Shown here piece by piece: positions 52,833 through 60,432 of a stretch of DNA of 64,000 nucleotides; positions within the stretch are counted from its first letter, which is position 1; every line of letters begins with the position of its first letter. The DNA comes from Microbacterium invictum (lineage in GTDB: Bacteria; Actinomycetota; Actinomycetes; Actinomycetales; Microbacteriaceae). A program made the translations under genes and the position numbers. A model generated the notes under the pieces. That model saw only the letters and a program-made list of their open reading frames with translations. It was not told where the DNA came from and made no database searches. The stretch lies in NCBI RefSeq assembly GCF_034421375.1, contig NZ_CP139779.1, positions 1,984,001-2,048,000 of the forward strand, read 5' to 3'.

Positions 52833-53357
52833 TCACGAGAGCGTGAGCCAGATCCAGAGAGCCAGTGTGACCAGCGGGATGAGGAAGTCGAGCACCAGGA
52901 TGGGCCCGGCGTTGTTGATCGAGAGGTTGCGCTCGACCACGATCGCGCGGATGTGACCGATGCCGGCGAGGACGAGGAAGATCAGGGCGGCGAGGATCGG
53001 GGCGAGCCAGGCATCCGAGTCGAACGCGGCGGCGGCGACGATCGCGGCGACGCCGATGCCGAGGTTGGCCGCGCCGACTTCGAACTGGAACGGGCCGGGC
53101 TGCCAGCCGATCGATCGGGCGATCACCGGGCCGAAGAAGAGGTGGGCGATGCCGTTGCCGACGCTGGAGGACCCGATGAGGAAGAGCACGGCGTTCATCG
53201 TCGTCCAGCGCAGGGCGTCCGCGCCGCCGGTGACGACGAAGCCGACGATCTCGGCGATGACGAAGAGGATCACCCCCGCGAACGGCAGGAGGCCGATGAA
53301 GAGCGGAGTCTTCTGGGGTGCCGCGGATCGGGCGGCCTCGGGCGGTACACCGGTCAT
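52833..53357 (-). CDS. Five-helix membrane protein, unknown function
   Basis: This 174-aa protein has about five membrane helices (LLPFAGVILFVIAEIVGFVV; AVLFLIGSSSVGNGIAHLFF; NLGIGVAAIVAAAAF; LAPILAALIFLVLAGIGHI; ILVLDFLIPLVTLALWIWL). It resembles uncharacterised DUF6790-type proteins, but this is a weak recognition. The ATG is seven bases after TACGAT (53365-53370), so it is probably leaderless. Confidence 0.8.
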   Translation of the reverse strand: MTGVPPEAARSAAPQKTPLFIGLLPFAGVILFVIAEIVGFVVTGGADALRWTTMNAVLFLIGSSSVGNGIAHLFFGPVIARSIGWQPGPFQFEVGAANLGIGVAAIVAAAAFDSDAWLAPILAALIFLVLAGIGHIRAIVVERNLSINNAGPILVLDFLIPLVTLALWIWLTLS

Positions 53358-53364
53358 GAGCGTG

Positions 53365-53370
53365 ATCGTA
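53365..53370 (-). promoter_or_regulatory. -10 box of a leaderless promoter
   Basis: TACGAT (minus strand) ends seven bases before the ATG of the five-helix membrane protein, with no Shine-Dalgarno. Confidence 0.45.
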
Positions 53371-53380
53371 GCGTTTCGAC

Positions 53381-54058
53381 TCACAGGTGTTTGGTCGCCT
53401 CGCGGACGGACAGCGCACTGAGGGGGTGATCGGTGACGAAGGCGCGCACCCAGTCCGGGTCGACGCGGGCGATGTCGCGAAGAGCCCAGCCGATCGCCTT
53501 GCGGATGAAGAAGTCGAAATCCGAGGCGTTGTGCTCGATGACCTCCGCCAGGAGGTCGCGGTCGACGCGGGCGCGTCTGCCCAACTGGGACAGGATCGCG
53601 ATGCGCCGGATCCAGAGATGGTCGTCCTGGGCCCATGCGCGCACGAGGGGTACTGCGTCATGAGGACGGGTGTCGAGGAGGTCGCCGAGTCGGTGGGCGA
53701 GCTCGTCGGTGATGTCCCACCAGGCGCCCGTGCGCACCATGTGCTCCACGAGGGGCACCAGGCGCAGCTCCCCGCGGAGGGCTCGGTGCCGGAGGAGAGC
53801 CATCGCGGCGTAGCGCTCCTCGCGGTGGGTCGCCTCGTCCCACAGGCGTCGCGAGGCCGCGAGCACCGTGTCGGCGTCCCGCCCGGCTGCGATGCGGGAG
53901 GTGATCGCGCGCACCTCGGGCACCCGGACGCCGAGGAACGGCATGGCCGACTTCATGTAGGCCTGCTGGCCGGGGGCGCGCTCGGGTTCCGCGGCGTCAC
54001 GCAGGCCTCGGCGGATGTCGTCGACCAGCGCGGCGGCCCCCGAGCCGGCAGCCGTCAT
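53381..54058 (-). CDS. AlkD-like HEAT-repeat DNA glycosylase
   Basis: This 225-aa all-helical protein matches the DNA alkylation repair (AlkD) family: QQAYMKSAMPFLGVRVPEVRAI near residue 31, WDEATHREERYAAMALL, TGAWWDITDELAHRLG near 112, WIRRIAILSQL and DFFIRKAIGWALRDIAR near 180. The family removes bulky cationic N3/N7-alkylpurines without base flipping. The stop lies just before the membrane-protein promoter; the start overlaps the bicupin stop. Confidence 0.88.
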   Translation of the reverse strand: MTAAGSGAAALVDDIRRGLRDAAEPERAPGQQAYMKSAMPFLGVRVPEVRAITSRIAAGRDADTVLAASRRLWDEATHREERYAAMALLRHRALRGELRLVPLVEHMVRTGAWWDITDELAHRLGDLLDTRPHDAVPLVRAWAQDDHLWIRRIAILSQLGRRARVDRDLLAEVIEHNASDFDFFIRKAIGWALRDIARVDPDWVRAFVTDHPLSALSVREATKHL

Positions 54059-55083
54059 GCGTCGCGGGGGTTCCGCCGCTCGACGATGAGCGGATCGATC
54101 GGCGTGAAGGGAAGCGTCGGCAGATCCCGCTCAGGGATGCCGAACGCGCCGGCGAGCACCTCGCGGGAGAACGCCGACGCAGTCGCCCGGTAGCCGATGT
54201 CACCCGGGGTGGGCTGGTCGAAGAAGATCAGGAAGTCCAGTCCGTCGTCGCCGAGGGTTTCGATGTGGTGCGGGAAGGCGCGCGGGATGAAGTAGACCTG
54301 CCCGGGCTCGAGCTCGTACTGGTCGACGGTTCCGTCGGGGCCGAGCACCCGCATCCGTCCTCTGCCCTTCCAGACGTAGCCGAGCTCGGCGGTGACCGGA
54401 TGCCAGTGCGGCTCGCGCATTCCGTTCCCGGCGATGTGGAGGTGGTACATCGAGATGTCCTCGAGCGCGGCCCAGTACTGCGCGCGTGCGAGCTTGGCGA
54501 ACCCGTAGCCGTAGGACAGTGGCGACTGCTGTCCGTCTGCGTCGAACAGCCGGGCGTTGGGAAGTCCGGCGGTGTCGGGAATGCGCACGGGGCCCTGGCG
54601 TCGGAAGATCGGGGTCGGGTCCCGTCGAGGGAGGATCTCGAAGGCCACCGCCGGGAGGTCGTAGGTGTTGCCGAGCACCGAATCGGTCATCGCGTTCACA
54701 CTGCCGGCGAAGGAGAAGTGCTGCGGATGGGCCGAGCGGAGCGCGGCTATGATCTCCGCGTCGCCGTCGCCGACGTTCTCGATGTGCGCGACGGCACCCG
54801 ACTCGATGTGGAACATCTGACCGGCGTCGACGACGAAGGTGGCGAAGGCGTCGGCGTTGCCGAGGACGGAGACCAGCACTCTGCCCCGCGTGACGTAGGC
54901 GAGCTGGTGGGCGTTGACGTTCCACTGCGGCTCGCGAACGCCGCCGGGGGCGAGGACGATCCGCTGGATGGACATGCGCCTGAGCATCGGGAAGTCCGTC
55001 CGGGTGAGCCGGCGGATCTCCCCGGCATCGCCCTCGAAGGTGATCGGAGCGGTGTGCAGCGATGCGACATGCGGCGAGGCCAT
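54055..55083 (-). CDS. Bicupin, oxalate-decarboxylase-like
   Basis: This 342-aa protein contains two cupin barrels: residues ~40-150 (WNVNAHQLAYVTRGRVLVSVLG ... GQMFHIESGAVAHIENVG) and ~210-310 (MREPHWHPVTAELGYVWKGRGRMRV ... GQVYFIPRAFPHHIE). The second has full metal-ligand spacing (HWH...E...H); the first has lost the HxH (WNVNAH), so only one metal site is likely. Oxalate decarboxylase is the nearest family, but the substrate is unproven. TAGATT lies six bases before the ATG (55090-55095), a leaderless start. Confidence 0.85.
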   Translation of the reverse strand: MASPHVASLHTAPITFEGDAGEIRRLTRTDFPMLRRMSIQRIVLAPGGVREPQWNVNAHQLAYVTRGRVLVSVLGNADAFATFVVDAGQMFHIESGAVAHIENVGDGDAEIIAALRSAHPQHFSFAGSVNAMTDSVLGNTYDLPAVAFEILPRRDPTPIFRRQGPVRIPDTAGLPNARLFDADGQQSPLSYGYGFAKLARAQYWAALEDISMYHLHIAGNGMREPHWHPVTAELGYVWKGRGRMRVLGPDGTVDQYELEPGQVYFIPRAFPHHIETLGDDGLDFLIFFDQPTPGDIGYRATASAFSREVLAGAFGIPERDLPTLPFTPIDPLIVERRNPRDA

Positions 55084-55089
55084 GTCGAA

Positions 55090-55095
55090 AATCTA
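55090..55095 (-). promoter_or_regulatory. -10 box of leaderless bicupin promoter
   Basis: TAGATT (minus strand) ends six bases before the ATG, with no ribosome site. Confidence 0.5.
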
Positions 55096-55214
55096 GACCC
55101 GGGGCCGCGAGAGTGGGGAGCGGAACTGCTGTCGTCGCCCGTCGATAGACTCGCCGCTGCTCGGCCGGAGGAAGGACGACCAGCATCGGCACGAACAGGC
55201 GCTACGCCGACGCG

Positions 55215-55493
55215 GTGGACCGCCGGATGAGCGACCGCGTCCTCGAGCGGACTATTGCCCAGGGGCCGTTGCAGACGTTGACGCGGGCGGAGCTGCAGCT
55301 CGATCTGCTGCCGTGCACGACTGATCCCCGACCTAGGCCGGTGCGCGCGTGGGTCCGCTTCGGCGCGACGCCGGTGCAGGTCGACGCCGAGGCGTGCATG
55401 TGGACTCCGCGCGCGGTGGCGATCCGGTTCCGCGTGGGCACGCGGGAGTACCGCTGCTGGGTGTGGACGAACGCCGTCGACCCTGCGCCGTGA
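55215..55493 (+). CDS. Small hypothetical protein, possible ATC start upstream
   Basis: From the GTG at 55215 this gives 92 aa, rich in Arg/Leu/Trp with two Cys, and no recognised domain. The strong ribosome site GGAGGAAGG (55167-55175) is 40 bases upstream of the GTG but nine bases before an in-frame ATC at 55185, which would give 102 aa beginning with GTNRRYADAVDRR. The -10 TAGACT at 55146-55151 fits that arrangement. The true start may therefore be the rare ATC codon. Confidence 0.7.
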   Translation: MDRRMSDRVLERTIAQGPLQTLTRAELQLDLLPCTTDPRPRPVRAWVRFGATPVQVDAEACMWTPRAVAIRFRVGTREYRCWVWTNAVDPAP

Positions 55494-55610
55494 CGCACCC
55501 TCGTGACCGAGACCTACCCCGCGCGCCGAAACCTACCGTGGCGCGGTCGGTCTCGCGCGGGAAACTCGGTATCGGCTGCGTCCGCGGCGGGACGTCCCTC
55601 CATGAACAAG

Positions 55611-55636
55611 AAAACCCCCGGAATTCCGGGGGTTTT
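55611..55636. terminator. Bidirectional intrinsic terminator
   Basis: A perfect palindrome of AAAACCCCCGGAA and its complement, ending in a T-run in either direction. It separates the small hypothetical gene from the convergent tRNA cluster and can serve both. Confidence 0.92.
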
Positions 55637-55642
55637 CGTCTG

Positions 55643-55714
55643 TGCGCGATACTGGGATCGAACCAGTGACCTCTTCCGTGTCAGGGAAGCGCGCTACCGC
55701 TGCGCCAATCGCGC
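55643..55714 (-). tRNA. tRNA-Val (GAC)
   Basis: A full cloverleaf can be drawn: acceptor GCGCGAT/ATCGCGC, D stem GCGC, anticodon stem CTTCC/GGAAG around loop CTGACAC, T arm ACTGG-TTCGATC-CCAGT, discriminator A. The 3' CCA is not encoded. Confidence 0.95.
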
Positions 55715-55742
55715 CCAAGGGCTGTTTCGTTGTGTGGAGTGG

Positions 55743-55813
55743 AGGTGGCGACGGGATTCGAACCCGTGTAAACGGCTTTGCAGGCCGGTGCCTAGCCGCT
55801 CGGCCACGCCACC
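55743..55813 (-). tRNA. tRNA-Cys (GCA)
   Basis: Acceptor GGTGGCG/CGCCACC, D arm GCCG..., anticodon loop CTGCAAA (GCA) and T arm ACGGG-TTCGAAT-CCCGT are visible, discriminator U. The 3' CCA is not encoded. Confidence 0.95.
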
Positions 55814-55868
55814 GTGTGTGGTTCGACCCACGCGTCGTGTCCACCCCGGAGGGTGGACCCCGCACTCG

Positions 55869-55941
55869 AGCGGATGACGAGACTCGAACTCGCGACCCTC
55901 ACCTTGGCAAGGTGATGCGCTACCAACTGCGCTACATCCGC
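55869..55941 (-). tRNA. tRNA-Gly (GCC)
   Basis: Acceptor GCGGATG/CATCCGC, D stem GCGC, anticodon stem TCACC/GGTGA around TTGCCAA (GCC) and T arm GCGAG-TTCGAGT-CTCGT are visible, discriminator U. The 3' CCA is not encoded. Confidence 0.95.
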
Positions 55942-56088
55942 GTGCTCCCGGCTTCCCGGGCGCTTCACCGACTTTAGCCGATGGAGCGCCTGGTTCCAAA
56001 CCAGCGCCGCCGCCGCGTGTCGTCGCGGCATGCGGTTCGGACCGTGCCCCCGCATCCGGTAACATCGGTACCCGGCCCCCGGGCCGCT

Positions 56089-56164
56089 GGGCGATTGGCG
56101 CAGTTGGTAGCGCGCTTCCTTCACACGGAAGAGGTCATCAGTTCGAGTCTGGTATCGCCCACCA
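56089..56164 (+). tRNA. tRNA-Val (CAC), probable integration site
   Basis: Acceptor GGGCGAT/ATCGCCC, D stem GCGC, anticodon loop TTCACAC (CAC) and T arm ATCAG-TTCGAGT-CTGGT, discriminator A with encoded CCA. The integrase gene ends 105 bases downstream, so the 3' half of this gene is the probable attL. No second copy of the tRNA 3' end was found up to 64000. Confidence 0.95.
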
Positions 56165-56268
56165 CATCAGCCCGCGAAACACCGGGGATCTTGCTCTCGG
56201 GTGACTGCGGCGTGGACCGGCGAGCTGCGCTGTACCCCAACTTCGTACCCCATCGAGCTGGCCGAAGG

Positions 56269-57474
56269 TCAGAGTCCGATTGCTGCGCCAAGGTCGTCGA
56301 TCGCCTTCCGAGCCGTAGGCGCGGTGAGGTGGGCGTAAATGTCTCCCGTGATCTGTGTTCCCGCATGCCCGAGGAGCGTCGACACGGCTTTCAGGTGCAC
56401 TCCCCCGTCAAGCATCACCGTCGCTGCCGAGTGGCGCAGAGCGTGAACGTCCACATCCTGAACACCCGCACGTCGCGCGGCCGCCTGAATAGATCGGAGC
56501 ACGTTGCGCGGGTCAATCGGGGCGCCGAGCGCCGTCGTGAAGACGTGCCCCGAGTCAACCCAGACATTCGCTGCTCGCATGCGATCCTCTAGCTGCGCCA
56601 CGCGGTGCGTCCGCAACAGTTGCACCGCACCCTGCGAGATTGGGAGCACACGTCTTGATGCTCTGGTCTTTGGCGCGGTGACGATCAGTTTCCCGTCAAC
56701 CCGAGACAGCGTGCCCCGAACGGTCACCGTCGCTGCGTCGAGGTCTATGTCCTGCCACCGCAGGGCGAGGGCTTCGCCTTTTCGCATCCCAGTCGCGGCG
56801 ATGAGAGCGAACAGAGGGTAGCTGTGTGTCCGCCATCCGCGAGGGTCCTGGTCGATAGCCCTCGCGGCGTCCAAGAGGGCGCGGATCTCGCGAGCGTTCA
56901 GGACGCGCGCTTCGGAGCGATCGGCTCTTGGCTGGTCGACTTTCCTGGCCGGGTTAACGGCCAAGGCTCCGTCACGCACGGCGCCGTCTAACACGACGGA
57001 CAACACTCGGAAGACTCGCTGAATGGTCGCATCCGACAAAGCGCGCGCCTTCGCTTGCGGGTTCGTCGACGTGAGGGGCTTTTCCTTCCTTCGGAGGTCG
57101 ATAACCCACGAGTCGAAATGGCTCGGCCGCAACTTTGCCAGCGGGACAGCGCCGATTCTTGCTGACTTCACATGCGAGTTGATGAGCGATCGCATCAACG
57201 CCTTCGTGGTGGGCTTCCGAGTGGATGCCTCTAGCGTCGTCGCGCACCAGTGGTCACACCACTGAGCCACCGTTTTGGCGGAGTCTTTCGCGGGATCGCC
57301 TCGCTCGATCCTGGCTGCCGCTTCCCTCACCTTGGCGCGCGCGGCCCTCTCCGTCGGCGCGTAGCACGACAGCCGTCGGCGCACGCCGTCTTCATCGGTG
57401 TACCCAAGCCGACCTTCCCAGAGTCCCGGCTTGCGTTCGCGAAAGGTTCCCTCGCCGTTGAACCGCTTACCCAT
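56269..57474 (-). CDS. int: Tyrosine recombinase (integrase)
   Basis: This 401-aa phage-type integrase has an N-terminal arm-binding region (GEGTFRERKPGLWEGRLGYTDE), a SAM-like core-binding domain (~65-175) and a catalytic domain with the full set of residues: R231 (GMRKGEALALRW), K269, H344/R347 (HALRHSA), H370 (LLGHAG) and Y380 (GDIYAHL). It faces the tRNA-Val(CAC) 3' end, the usual layout for site-specific insertion. It looks intact and should be active. Confidence 0.96.
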   Translation of the reverse strand: MGKRFNGEGTFRERKPGLWEGRLGYTDEDGVRRRLSCYAPTERAARAKVREAAARIERGDPAKDSAKTVAQWCDHWCATTLEASTRKPTTKALMRSLINSHVKSARIGAVPLAKLRPSHFDSWVIDLRRKEKPLTSTNPQAKARALSDATIQRVFRVLSVVLDGAVRDGALAVNPARKVDQPRADRSEARVLNAREIRALLDAARAIDQDPRGWRTHSYPLFALIAATGMRKGEALALRWQDIDLDAATVTVRGTLSRVDGKLIVTAPKTRASRRVLPISQGAVQLLRTHRVAQLEDRMRAANVWVDSGHVFTTALGAPIDPRNVLRSIQAAARRAGVQDVDVHALRHSAATVMLDGGVHLKAVSTLLGHAGTQITGDIYAHLTAPTARKAIDDLGAAIGL

Positions 57475-58261
57475 CCTCCTGGTCCCCTTCTCTTTGACTG
57501 CGCTCCTCGGCCGCGGCTCGCGCTACTTGTCGGCGTTGCCATGCGTCCGCCTTCTCCTGCATGGCCGCCTCGGGGTGGGTACGAGCCCAGCTCCGGGCTT
57601 CGCGTCGAGCTGCGACGTCCTCGATCTCGGCTTGACGTGCGCCGAGGTCGACCATCAACGACGCATACGCCGCGTCAAGCTCTGCTGCACCTGCGCCGGG
57701 ACTGGGAATGAGGCCACGGGCGCGGGCTTCTTTGACCTTTCGGGAGGCAGTAGCGCGCGAGCCGTAGCCGAGCAGCTTCATCACCGAATCGGTGGGTTTC
57801 GGCCGGGCGCCCGGGCTCAGATAGACCCTTGCCACTTCGCGCAACTCGGCGTCGCTGTCTGCGAAGCCGCGGTAAACCCCACGATGCACCTCGGGCATTG
57901 CCGCAGCGTCTCCGCCAGGCTTCCGCGAGTACGTTTCCGGGGCGATCTCAGTCTCGGCAAATCGAGTGAAAGCCTCTTCTGCAAGGGCGTCGAGGTTGAA
58001 CACCGTCAGGTCGGTCGTACGAATCGCCCTATCCCCTGGCTTACTGCTGATGTTCACTTCTGTGCACACTGCGGCCCCATCGATGACCTCGAACCGAAAC
58101 CGCGCCTGCGGCCACCGGCGCCCAACGGGCAAGGTCGCATCCCCCGTGACGTGCACCTCGACTTCTCGCGGCACCGCAAACCTGCCGAGCTTCACCAAGC
58201 CCACACGGTGGGGACGCCATGCTCGGACCGAGTACGTCCACTGCTCGCCGTCATCGGCCAT
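57467..58261 (-). CDS. Unknown element protein with possible HTH, coupled to integrase
   Basis: This 264-aa protein overlaps the integrase start by eight bases. The N-terminal ~110 residues are beta-rich and of unknown fold. The centre (residues ~140-185, VARVYLSPGARPKPTDSVMKLLGY then SRATASRKVKEARARGLI) reads like a winged-helix/HTH used by regulators. The C-terminal part is a charged helical region. A repressor of the divergent operon is a reasonable guess, but no family is recognised. The codons are less GC-rich than host genes. Confidence 0.75.
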   Translation of the reverse strand: MADDGEQWTYSVRAWRPHRVGLVKLGRFAVPREVEVHVTGDATLPVGRRWPQARFRFEVIDGAAVCTEVNISSKPGDRAIRTTDLTVFNLDALAEEAFTRFAETEIAPETYSRKPGGDAAAMPEVHRGVYRGFADSDAELREVARVYLSPGARPKPTDSVMKLLGYGSRATASRKVKEARARGLIPSPGAGAAELDAAYASLMVDLGARQAEIEDVAARREARSWARTHPEAAMQEKADAWQRRQVARAAAEERSQREGDQEDG

Positions 58262-58278
58262 ATCAAAATCCGTTCACT

Positions 58279-58300
58279 ATGAGACAGTACAGCGTCTCAT
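58279..58300. promoter_or_regulatory. Inverted repeat in the divergent control region of the element
   Basis: ATGAGAC, eight-base spacer, GTCTCAT: perfect arms in the 109-base gap between the 264-aa gene and the excisionase gene. A nearby half-repeat TGTCAGCCTGTCA follows. It is a candidate operator for the element's lysogeny-type switch. Confidence 0.55.
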
Positions 58301-58370
58301 TGCTGTGTCAGCCTGTCAATGGGTGTTCGTCCGGGCACCTACGGACACTCACACAACGGAAGGCACTCTC

Positions 58371-58553
58371 ATGTCGGCTCGTCCCATCTGCCCCATCAGT
58401 GAGGCACAGGAGTATCTCGGCGGCATTAGCCGCTCGGCGCTCTACGAACTCATCGACCGCGGATCGGTCGAACGGGTTCACATTGGCAAGCGCGCGTTCG
58501 TCACCCGCGACAGCATGGATCGGTATGTCGCGTCTCTGGCCGGTGCGGTGTGA
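58371..58553 (+). CDS. AlpA/excisionase-family HTH protein
   Basis: This 60-aa protein is a MerR-like/helix_turn_helix_17 DNA-binding module: CPISEAQEYLGGISRSALYELIDRGSVERVHIGKRAFVTRDSMDRYVASL. The family includes excisionases that steer the integrase toward excision. The start follows GGAAGG. It leads the rightward operon; the next gene overlaps by four bases. Confidence 0.88.
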   Translation: MSARPICPISEAQEYLGGISRSALYELIDRGSVERVHIGKRAFVTRDSMDRYVASLAGAV

Positions 58554-58837
58554 CCGCGCGCAGCGAGCAAGAGACGACGATCACGTACCTGCGGGACGAT
58601 GACGCCGTTAGTGTCTACACCTCATCCCTCCCCGTTCTTCGCCGCTTCAGAAAGCTGTCAAGCACGCAGGAATTTGTCCGGGAGGTACGCGGCGGCACGG
58701 ACTGGGCAGAGTTCACTATCGCCGCCGAGAACTTCCGGCTATTCACTGCGGTTCGCGCGAAGCGGAAGATATCAGCGGCCGAACGCGCGAGGCGGTCGGA
58801 ACGGATGCGGCGGATGCGCAACGAGGTTTCCGCATGA
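58550..58837 (+). CDS. Small unknown protein of the element
   Basis: This 95-aa protein starts with GTG overlapping the excisionase stop. It has a compact N-terminal region (TTITYLRDDDAVSVYTSSLPVLRRF) and a basic C-terminal helix (AKRKISAAERARRSERMRRMRN) that may bind nucleic acid. No family is recognised. Confidence 0.75.
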   Translation: MTARSEQETTITYLRDDDAVSVYTSSLPVLRRFRKLSSTQEFVREVRGGTDWAEFTIAAENFRLFTAVRAKRKISAAERARRSERMRRMRNEVSA

Positions 58838-58862
58838 GCGCTGGGCGTCCCGGTGGTGGCTG

Positions 58863-59567
58863 ATGGGGTTCAAACTCGCCGACTGGGCCTATGGCCTCGA
58901 CCTCCCTAGCACGCAGAAGGTCGTTCTCGTGGCGCTGTGTCATCGAGCGACTGACAAGACTCACGAGACATTCGTCGGCCAAGAGACTGTCGCCCAGATG
59001 ATCGGACAGACGCGCCGCTCGGTAACGGCTGCGATGGGACATCTCGAAGCGTCGGGCATCATCAGCCGCGAGCGTCGATACAACAAGCGCGGGTCGCGCA
59101 CGTCAGACCGAATCGTGATCAACACCTATGTGAAGAACGTTCCTACAGGTCAGGTGAACGACGTTCACGTGCATGACGTTCACCTAGGCGAGTCCAATGT
59201 GCAAATGACGTCGAGGTTAGGTGAACGACGTTCGCAGCAAGAAGAACTTCGTTCTTCCTATCAGTCAGTGATCACTCAGTCTGGGCAGATCTCCTTCGAA
59301 GAGTTCTGGTTGGTCTGGCCAAGGCATGAGGGGAAGAAGGATGCGCAGACGGCTTGGCGCAAGGCCCTCAAGCGCGCCCCCGCAAATGAGATCCTCACCG
59401 CAGCTCGGGCTCTAGCTGCGTCAAATCCCGAACCGAGATTCGTTACGTCTGCGGCGAAGTGGCTAGACGGCGATCGATGGAATGACGAGCCGCCAGTGTG
59501 CGCGAGCGCTGCGACCGCATCGGAGCAATCTCCGATCGGTCACGAATGGATGGGCTTTGCGAGGTAG
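58863..59567 (+). CDS. Winged-helix phage-type replication initiator
   Basis: This 234-aa protein has an N-terminal HTH_36/winged-helix domain (residues ~15-75, STQKVVLVALCHRATDK ... VAQMIGQTRRSVTAAMGHLEASGII). Its C-terminal segment (SFEEFWLVWPRHEGKKDAQTAWRKAL) is typical of phage and mobile-element replication proteins. The middle (residues ~95-130) is encoded by 15-bp iterons, so the origin appears to lie inside the gene, as in lambda O. The ATG at 58863 follows GGTGGTGG. Confidence 0.82.
   Translation: MGFKLADWAYGLDLPSTQKVVLVALCHRATDKTHETFVGQETVAQMIGQTRRSVTAAMGHLEASGIISRERRYNKRGSRTSDRIVINTYVKNVPTGQVNDVHVHDVHLGESNVQMTSRLGERRSQQEELRSSYQSVITQSGQISFEEFWLVWPRHEGKKDAQTAWRKALKRAPANEILTAARALAASNPEPRFVTSAAKWLDGDRWNDEPPVCASAATASEQSPIGHEWMGFAR
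59130..59256. repeat. Iterons inside the replication gene, candidate origin
   Basis: The 15-bp palindrome GTGAACGACGTTCAC is at 59154-59168; variants follow immediately at 59169-59183 (GTGCATGACGTTCAC) and at 59221-59235 (GTGAACGACGTTCGC), with a weaker one at 59130-59144. A further palindrome AAGAACTTCGTTCTT lies at 59242-59256 and the following ~60 bases are less GC-rich than their surroundings. This is the organisation of an initiator-binding replication origin within its own gene. Confidence 0.7.
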
Positions 59568-59612
59568 CAACACGTTCATCGATCGATGCGCGTGATCGAG
59601 AGAGGAAAAGAA

Positions 59613-59915
59613 ATGACGAACACCAGCGAGGTCCGGCCGATCGATCGGGCACGAGCACGCGCCGCGGCGCTGGCGGTAGCGACCGGCGACGGCATGATGC
59701 TCACGAACGCCGTCGCCGACGCTGCCGACGATCCAGAACCGCTCGCGATCCATTTGATGATCGCGGCTCTCGCGGAGGACGCGGTTTCGATCGCGATCGA
59801 CGCGGCGGGCAACAGCGGGGTGGAGGATCCGCCCGCAGCCGTGGTCGAGGGGCTTCGGCGGGCGCTCGCGGCATCCGCCGCTGCCGCAGATACCGACGAC
59901 AAAGATCGCAAATGA
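59613..59915 (+). CDS. Small Ala-rich unknown protein of the element
   Basis: This 100-aa acidic, helical protein starts with MTNTSEVRPIDRARARAAALAVATGDGMML. The ATG follows GAGAGGAAAAGAA. The next gene overlaps its stop by four bases. No family is recognised; position after the replication gene suggests an early-region accessory role. Confidence 0.75.
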   Translation: MTNTSEVRPIDRARARAAALAVATGDGMMLTNAVADAADDPEPLAIHLMIAALAEDAVSIAIDAAGNSGVEDPPAAVVEGLRRALAASAAAADTDDKDRK

Positions 59916-60175
59916 GCGGCTACCCTTTCGAGCGTCTGGGCGCCGAACCACCGGCGTATCTGCGGGACTTGCGCGGAACTCTTCCGGCAGCGGCTGAGGT
60001 CGCGCACCTTCGGCACATCGCCGTCGCCGACTGGATCGCTCGCCATTCGCTGGACGTCGCCGTGGAGGATCTACTCGCCCGGATCGCTGTCGTCGGTGCG
60101 GACGTCGCGACCGCCGAAGCACTCACCGGGAGTCTTCCCCGGCGCGCCGATGTCTCGGATCACGGTGATGTCTGA
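59912..60175 (+). CDS. Small unknown protein of the element
   Basis: This 87-aa helical protein (MSGYPFERLGAEPPAYLRDLRGTL, then a Leu/Ala-rich helix pair) overlaps the preceding gene by four bases. There are no recognisable motifs. The ~257 bases after it up to the capsid gene contain only short, unconvincing frames. Confidence 0.7.
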   Translation: MSGYPFERLGAEPPAYLRDLRGTLPAAAEVAHLRHIAVADWIARHSLDVAVEDLLARIAVVGADVATAEALTGSLPRRADVSDHGDV

Positions 60176-60432
60176 AGCGGGTGTTAAGGTCGTGCGCAGC
60201 AGGTGCGGGAATCCGTTGCTCTGTCGGAAGGCCAGCCCGTTGGGGTCCGTCTTCACGGCGGAGGCAGCCACCTACCGCACGGCACCCGGATCGTTCGCTG
60301 AATCCGTCGATGCCCCGCGCTGAGTGTGGGAGTTGCGTCGGCCACCTAAGCCCGTTCCTGGCTCCCCATTCAGGCGCGGTCGTCCCGTGATTCGTTCCGG
60401 TGCGGCGCATCTTCCGAGAGGAACCGATCGTC

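Noticed and set aside
60168..60323. 51-codon + frame overlapping the end of the 87-aa element gene
   Set aside because: There is no clear ribosome site, family or conserved motif; evidence is too weak to call a gene.
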